A stretch of DNA of 49,404 nt from Alphaproteobacteria bacterium (lineage in GTDB: Bacteria; Pseudomonadota; Alphaproteobacteria; Rs-D84), in contig JAFXFG010000026.1 of NCBI GenBank assembly GCA_017520675.1, positions 1 to 49,404 of the forward strand, given 5' to 3'. This document shows positions 47,378 through 49,404 of this stretch, one piece after another (the stretch's first letter is position 1; every line of letters starts with the position of its first letter). The translations under genes were made by a program, and so were the position numbers. A model generated the notes under the pieces. The model had not been told where the DNA came from, did not search any database, and worked only from the letters and a program-made list of their open reading frames with translations.

Positions 47378-47611
47378 AGAATCCAATGGGAATTGGACTC
47401 GGGCTGTCGAAAGCCTTACCTAAAAGCAGCATCAGAAGTGGTGCTGAATCCGCAAAACGAAGGGCGCGGAAGCGTCTTTTATTGTATCCCCACCAGCCAC
47501 ACAGGTCGGGGGGCCGTCAGTGTATACAACAGGGTTTCCCGAAGGCTGGCGGAATCAAACTTTTAGGTGATTTTCGAACTCCCCGACCGCTGATTTCCAT
47601 CGCGGTTTTTT
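47378..47611 (+). ncRNA. Candidate structured RNA or attenuator leader ahead of a surface-protein operon
   Basis: About 234 nt from a promoter to an intrinsic terminator (CCGC...GCGG, T6). Stems seen by eye: CCAAT/ATTGG, GGCT-GTCGAA-AGCC, CAGCATCA-GAAG-TGGTGCTG, TCCGC/GCGGA, a long-range GGTCGGGG (47504) / CCCCGACC (47581), and inside it CCGTCAG/CTGGCGG around GGG-TTT-CCC. The long-range stem and the terminator share bases 47587-47588, so they may compete. No convincing ORF. It may be a riboswitch-like leader for the 47646 gene or a free RNA. I cannot match it to a known class. This is the gene-free stretch 47269-47645. Confidence 0.6.
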
Positions 47612-47645
47612 AACAAATAACCAAGGTACAGGGGGGACCTAAAAA

Positions 47646-47870
47646 ATGCATAAAAAACTTTTAATAACTTTCTTAATCTGCACGCCAATGTCGGCAATGG
47701 CGAACATTCCATCAACCGAATATGTCCAACAACAAATCGCATCACAAATCGCAACCGCGGTATCATCTAAGGTTGATACATCGGCATCCGCGAATCAAAC
47801 AATGGCGGGAACTTATACTGTAACTGGTACGCTTAACGCACCAACACCAACCCTGCCAGCGGCGGAATAA
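47646..47870 (+). CDS. Small secreted protein
   Basis: 74 residues, SD AGGGGGGACC. KKLLITFLICTPMSAMA is a signal peptide cleaved after AMA. The mature part NIPSTEYVQQQIASQIATAVSSKVDT, then GTYTVTGTLNAPTPTLPAAE is short, Thr/Ala-rich and beta-prone. The EYVQQQI block recurs in the next gene (VDYVHKLIAQK) after its own signal peptide, suggesting a shared anchor or trimerisation motif. Operon with the 47885 gene, 14 bp apart. Confidence 0.7.
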   Translation: MHKKLLITFLICTPMSAMANIPSTEYVQQQIASQIATAVSSKVDTSASANQTMAGTYTVTGTLNAPTPTLPAAE

Positions 47871-47884
47871 TTAGGGGAACAGGT

Positions 47885-49404
47885 ATGCGAAAAATATTAT
47901 TTGCTTTGATTGGATGTTTTGTGGCGATATGTGCACACGCGGCGCAGGTTGTAAATGTGGACTATGTACATAAATTAATTGCGCAGAAATGGGATATCAG
48001 TGTACCGATTAAGACAAATAATATAATGGCGGTTGCCAATATGAAATACCTGCTGACGGCTGTGGATGTCGCAAATGAAATCTTGAACGGTGAAAAGACC
48101 ACCGACTATGGCAACACCGAATTTGCGACGACCCAGGTCGCCGACACAGTCGCCACAATTCAAGCAGTGGATACATTGGTAAAACAAAATAAAATTGAAT
48201 ATAAATTTTTTATGGATATTGATTTAAGTCAATATGGCGATAATCAACTGGGTACTGCCACTGTAACAGAATTTGGTTTTGATATTTCTGCAGCGGGGAC
48301 ATTCTATATTGATTGGGGCGATGGTACAACCGAAACAATAAAAAAAGCAGATACGAACCCAGTAACTTATTCTCATGATTATGGCACAGCAACGGGTGTT
48401 TTCAGGGTTGGTATTGGTGGTCGGGCAACAGATTATTCCGATGATACATATACATCAGTGCTTGATTTCTGGGAGCAGCCTAGCCCTATGTCCGAATTGA
48501 GAGAAGCAATTACCAATATTGATGGTTCGCTGGGGGCGATATTTGGGACATTGGCGGACGGCAGTCAACCAAGTTTTTTCTACATGTTTGATTCGACCCC
48601 AGGTGTGAAAAAAATTCCTGATAATTTATTTAAAGGAATACATGGTGATTTAGTTGATGGTATGTTTCAGGGTACTTTTTCTTATTGTTATTCTTTAACT
48701 GGACCATCTGCGCGTATTGATGGACTGTATCTATATGAAATTTGGCCCGACGCCACAGAAGAACAGGTTGGCGGAATGTACGCTGAATCCAGCGGACTTA
48801 GCGATTATGAGTCTATACCGGTCGCATGGGGTGGATTGGGTATAAATGAATATCCATCTGCACCAAGTGACGCAGTATATGATTTTTACCTGACCACAAC
48901 ATCTGATACCGATGTATTCGCTATGCAAATCAGTGCCGCTGGTGAATTCTATATAGATTGGGGTGATGGCAAAACCGAATGGGTTACAAAACCAGACACA
49001 ACAGATAGAACATATGCGCATAAGTACGCCACCGCTGGCGCGTACACAATCGGCATTGGCGGTCAGGCAACGGCATATAATACCAGTACATCCACCGCTG
49101 CGATAAGTTTTTATTTAAGAACTTCAAAAATCGCGTCAATTGATGGCTCACTGGGTGCAATATTTGGAACACTCAGCAGTGATACAAATAACCAACCAAG
49201 ATTTTATCAGACATTTTATAATGCATATAATATGAAAGGTTCAATCCCATCTGACCTATTCGCTGGCATCTCTGGCGCACCAGCAAGTTATATGTTCGAC
49301 AGCACCTTTTATGATTGCAGTGGTTTGACATCAATCCCCGATGGATTATTTGCGGGTATATCTGGTGCACCAGCAGAGCGTATGTTCTACAGCACCTTTG
49401 CTTA
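47885..49404 (+). CDS. Large secreted surface protein with repeated DUF285/BspA-like blocks (3' truncated)
   Basis: Open from ATG 47885 to the window edge, over 500 residues. KILFALIGCFVAICAHA is a signal peptide. Two PKD-like strands AAGTFYIDWGDGTTETI and AAGEFYIDWGDGKTEWV each precede an IDGSLGAIFGTL block. Then begin repeats such as IPSDLFAGISGAPASYMFDSTFYDCSGLTSIP, of the BspA/DUF285 leucine-rich type seen in surface adhesins. The gene continues beyond the window. Likely cell-surface binding; partner unknown. Confidence 0.8.
   Translation, partial: MRKILFALIGCFVAICAHAAQVVNVDYVHKLIAQKWDISVPIKTNNIMAVANMKYLLTAVDVANEILNGEKTTDYGNTEFATTQVADTVATIQAVDTLVKQNKIEYKFFMDIDLSQYGDNQLGTATVTEFGFDISAAGTFYIDWGDGTTETIKKADTNPVTYSHDYGTATGVFRVGIGGRATDYSDDTYTSVLDFWEQPSPMSELREAITNIDGSLGAIFGTLADGSQPSFFYMFDSTPGVKKIPDNLFKGIHGDLVDGMFQGTFSYCYSLTGPSARIDGLYLYEIWPDATEEQVGGMYAESSGLSDYESIPVAWGGLGINEYPSAPSDAVYDFYLTTTSDTDVFAMQISAAGEFYIDWGDGKTEWVTKPDTTDRTYAHKYATAGAYTIGIGGQATAYNTSTSTAAISFYLRTSKIASIDGSLGAIFGTLSSDTNNQPRFYQTFYNAYNMKGSIPSDLFAGISGAPASYMFDSTFYDCSGLTSIPDGLFAGISGAPAERMFYSTFA

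Noticed and set aside
47386..47613. 75-residue ORF
   Set aside because: No SD, odd composition, and it runs through the stems and terminator of the structured RNA.

Overview
The window looks like chromosomal DNA of an AT-rich (mid-30s percent G+C by eye) Alphaproteobacterium, probably an uncultured host-associated lineage. This is inferred, not proven. The support is: a helix-turn-helix family typical of alphaproteobacterial repressors, a small LptM-like lipoprotein, housekeeping genes (birA, ackA, dnaB, ppiB, U32 peptidase), ordinary sigma70-type promoters with good TATAAT boxes, and the standard stop codons throughout.

Layout. (1) About 0-18.3 kb is an accessory island ending at a tRNA-Thr(TGT) gene. 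It holds a radical SAM enzyme, an HNH-like protein, two zincin-like proteins, an APH-like kinase, ADP-ribosyltransferase-like (ART-like) proteins, a histidine phosphatase-ART fusion, a P-loop kinase, a twin S41 protease, a transglutaminase-like protein, an MFS transporter and degraded gene copies. Thirteen copies of a short direct repeat (two GCATCAC-type half-sites 12 bp apart), all in the same orientation, separate the genes. Six copies sit in near-identical minus-strand promoter cassettes. Longer repeats in the same gaps carry shared terminators and a copy of the tRNA-Thr 3' end. (2) 18.4-30.0 kb mixes paralogous small genes, a repeat-bearing protein, a U32 peptidase, an HNH remnant, a repeat-rich 652-aa protein next to ppiB, an LptM-like lipoprotein and a Ca2+-type P-ATPase. 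(3) 30.0-32.0 kb holds two sRNA candidates with anti-Shine-Dalgarno-like tracts, a short repressor, a frameshifted winged-helix gene and birA. (4) 32.0-44.3 kb is a compact podovirus-like virion cluster: wall hydrolase, holin-like protein, scaffold, capsid, tail tubes, terminase, portal. It has no visible integrase, polymerase or tail fibre. The large terminase gene is split between its ATPase and nuclease domains by a 3.3-kb reverse-strand block containing full-length dnaB, a double-HTH regulator and an unknown gene. A histone H1-like gene with its own promoter and terminator lies between scaffold and capsid. (5) 44.4-49.4 kb has ackA, a CAT-anticodon tRNA (probably Ile2), a frameshifted coiled-coil gene, a promoter-to-terminator structured RNA, and a surface-protein operon that runs off the window.

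The two most notable structures are the repeat-partitioned cassette island with its shared promoter/operator, and the domesticated-looking podoviral cluster with dnaB lodged in its terminase. The second is a candidate gene-transfer-agent-like element. Both readings are inference from sequence pattern.
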